Assembly: GCA_947460165.1 (NCBI GenBank)
Contig: CANHKH010000225.1
Coordinates: 1-5,954 of the forward strand
Direction: 5' to 3'
DNA length: 5,954 nt
Source: Comamonadaceae bacterium
GTDB lineage: Bacteria > Pseudomonadota > Gammaproteobacteria > Burkholderiales > Burkholderiaceae_C
Shown: piece after piece, positions 5,592 to 5,954 of the stretch
Layout of the letters: each line of letters begins with the position of its first letter
How positions within the stretch are numbered: position 1 is the first letter of the stretch
The notes under the pieces: model-generated
What the model saw: only the letters and a program-made list of their open reading frames with translations
Database searches by the model: none
What the model was told of the DNA's origin: nothing
Translations under genes and position numbers: made by a program

Positions 5592-5954
5592 TTAGCCCAG
5601 CCGCTGGGCGGCAGCCTCGCGCATCCACTGGCTCAAAGTCAAGCGATCAGCGCCCAGCACCCATCGCCCATCCAGCACGCTGGCCACAAAATCGGCCACC
5701 CTGTCCAGCTCGGGCACCACCTCGGCCGTCCAGCGCGCCCGGCTGTCGTGCTCGTGGCCGTTCACCACCTCGGCCAGCACCAGCCCGGCGCAGCACAAGC
5801 CTTCCAGCACCACAAATTCAAGCTCGCTGCCGACGTAGTAACTTGGGTCGAGTTCCAGGGCCTGCATCAGCGCCTGGGCCTGCACAGCCGGGCCATAGGG
5901 CGGGGCTTTTTTGTGCGCCGCCAATCGGGCCAAGCTGCTGCTGACGCGGTCTTG
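5592..5954 (-). CDS. C-terminal fragment of an unrecognised protein (cut by right window edge)
   Basis: The last 120 codons of a minus-strand gene whose start lies beyond the right edge; the frame is open to the window end, beginning Q-D-R-V-S-S-S-L. Its composition and codon use match the neighbouring real genes, and the 4-bp gap to the cysteine hydrolase supports co-transcription. The visible part looks alpha-helical and soluble: AQALMQALELD, then a fairly hydrophobic stretch FVVLEGLCCAGLVLAEVVNG, then the acidic/basic helices VVPELDRVADFVASVLDGRW and LTLSQWMREAAAQRLG at the terminus. I do not recognise the family. The terminal GADRLTLSQWM is faintly reminiscent of glutathione-transferase C-termini, but not enough for a call. 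An in-frame TTG at 5933 is not a credible start because the frame continues upstream in the same style. Confidence 0.75.
   Translation of the reverse strand, partial: QDRVSSSLARLAAHKKAPPYGPAVQAQALMQALELDPSYYVGSELEFVVLEGLCCAGLVLAEVVNGHEHDSRARWTAEVVPELDRVADFVASVLDGRWVLGADRLTLSQWMREAAAQRLG

Noticed and set aside
4826..5944. 372-codon plus-strand open frame opposite the cysteine hydrolase and the right-edge gene
   Set aside because: It crosses two supported minus-strand genes; its C-terminal part is Pro/Arg/Ala low complexity, typical of antisense reading in G/C-rich DNA.

Overview
The window is GC-rich, densely packed bacterial DNA. Protein style, strong G/C third-position bias and the set of gene families point to a betaproteobacterium of the Burkholderiales, most likely Comamonadaceae-like. 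That placement is inferred from style and family recall, not from a marker gene. All genes look chromosomal and metabolic. I see no rRNA, tRNA, insertion sequence, CRISPR array, phage gene or integrase.

Layout. From 3048 leftward runs a minus-strand operon: an Amidohydrolase_2-family protein (3048-2185), a periplasmic branched-chain-amino-acid-type substrate-binding protein (2146-977), the permease LivH (948-73) and the first 24 codons of a LivM-type permease (73-1, cut by the window edge). The two ATPases (LivG/LivF type) are expected beyond the left edge. Diverging from it after only 36 bp is a plus-strand thiamine-pyrophosphate (TPP) enzyme of the acetolactate synthase / benzoylformate decarboxylase superfamily (3085-4800). 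Converging on that gene is a second minus-strand unit: a protein of unknown function that runs in from the right edge (5954-5592), followed 4 bp later by an isochorismatase-fold cysteine hydrolase (5587-4907).

How the genes may work together. A Liv-type (HAAT family) importer beside an amidohydrolase-fold enzyme, a TPP-dependent 2-oxoacid/C-C-bond enzyme and an amide-type cysteine hydrolase looks like a small catabolic island. It would take up an amide-, carboxylate- or aromatic-type compound, hydrolyse it, and decarboxylate or cleave a keto-acid intermediate. The substrate cannot be read from the sequence, and no regulator lies inside the window.

The most interesting points are the amidohydrolase, whose usual metal-binding His residues are mostly replaced (V11-x-N13 for HxH, Q159 for the next His); the unassigned pathway as a whole; the very short divergent promoter region with an AT-rich 5' end of the TPP gene; and a perfect terminator-like palindrome lying over the catalytic-lysine codons of the cysteine hydrolase.
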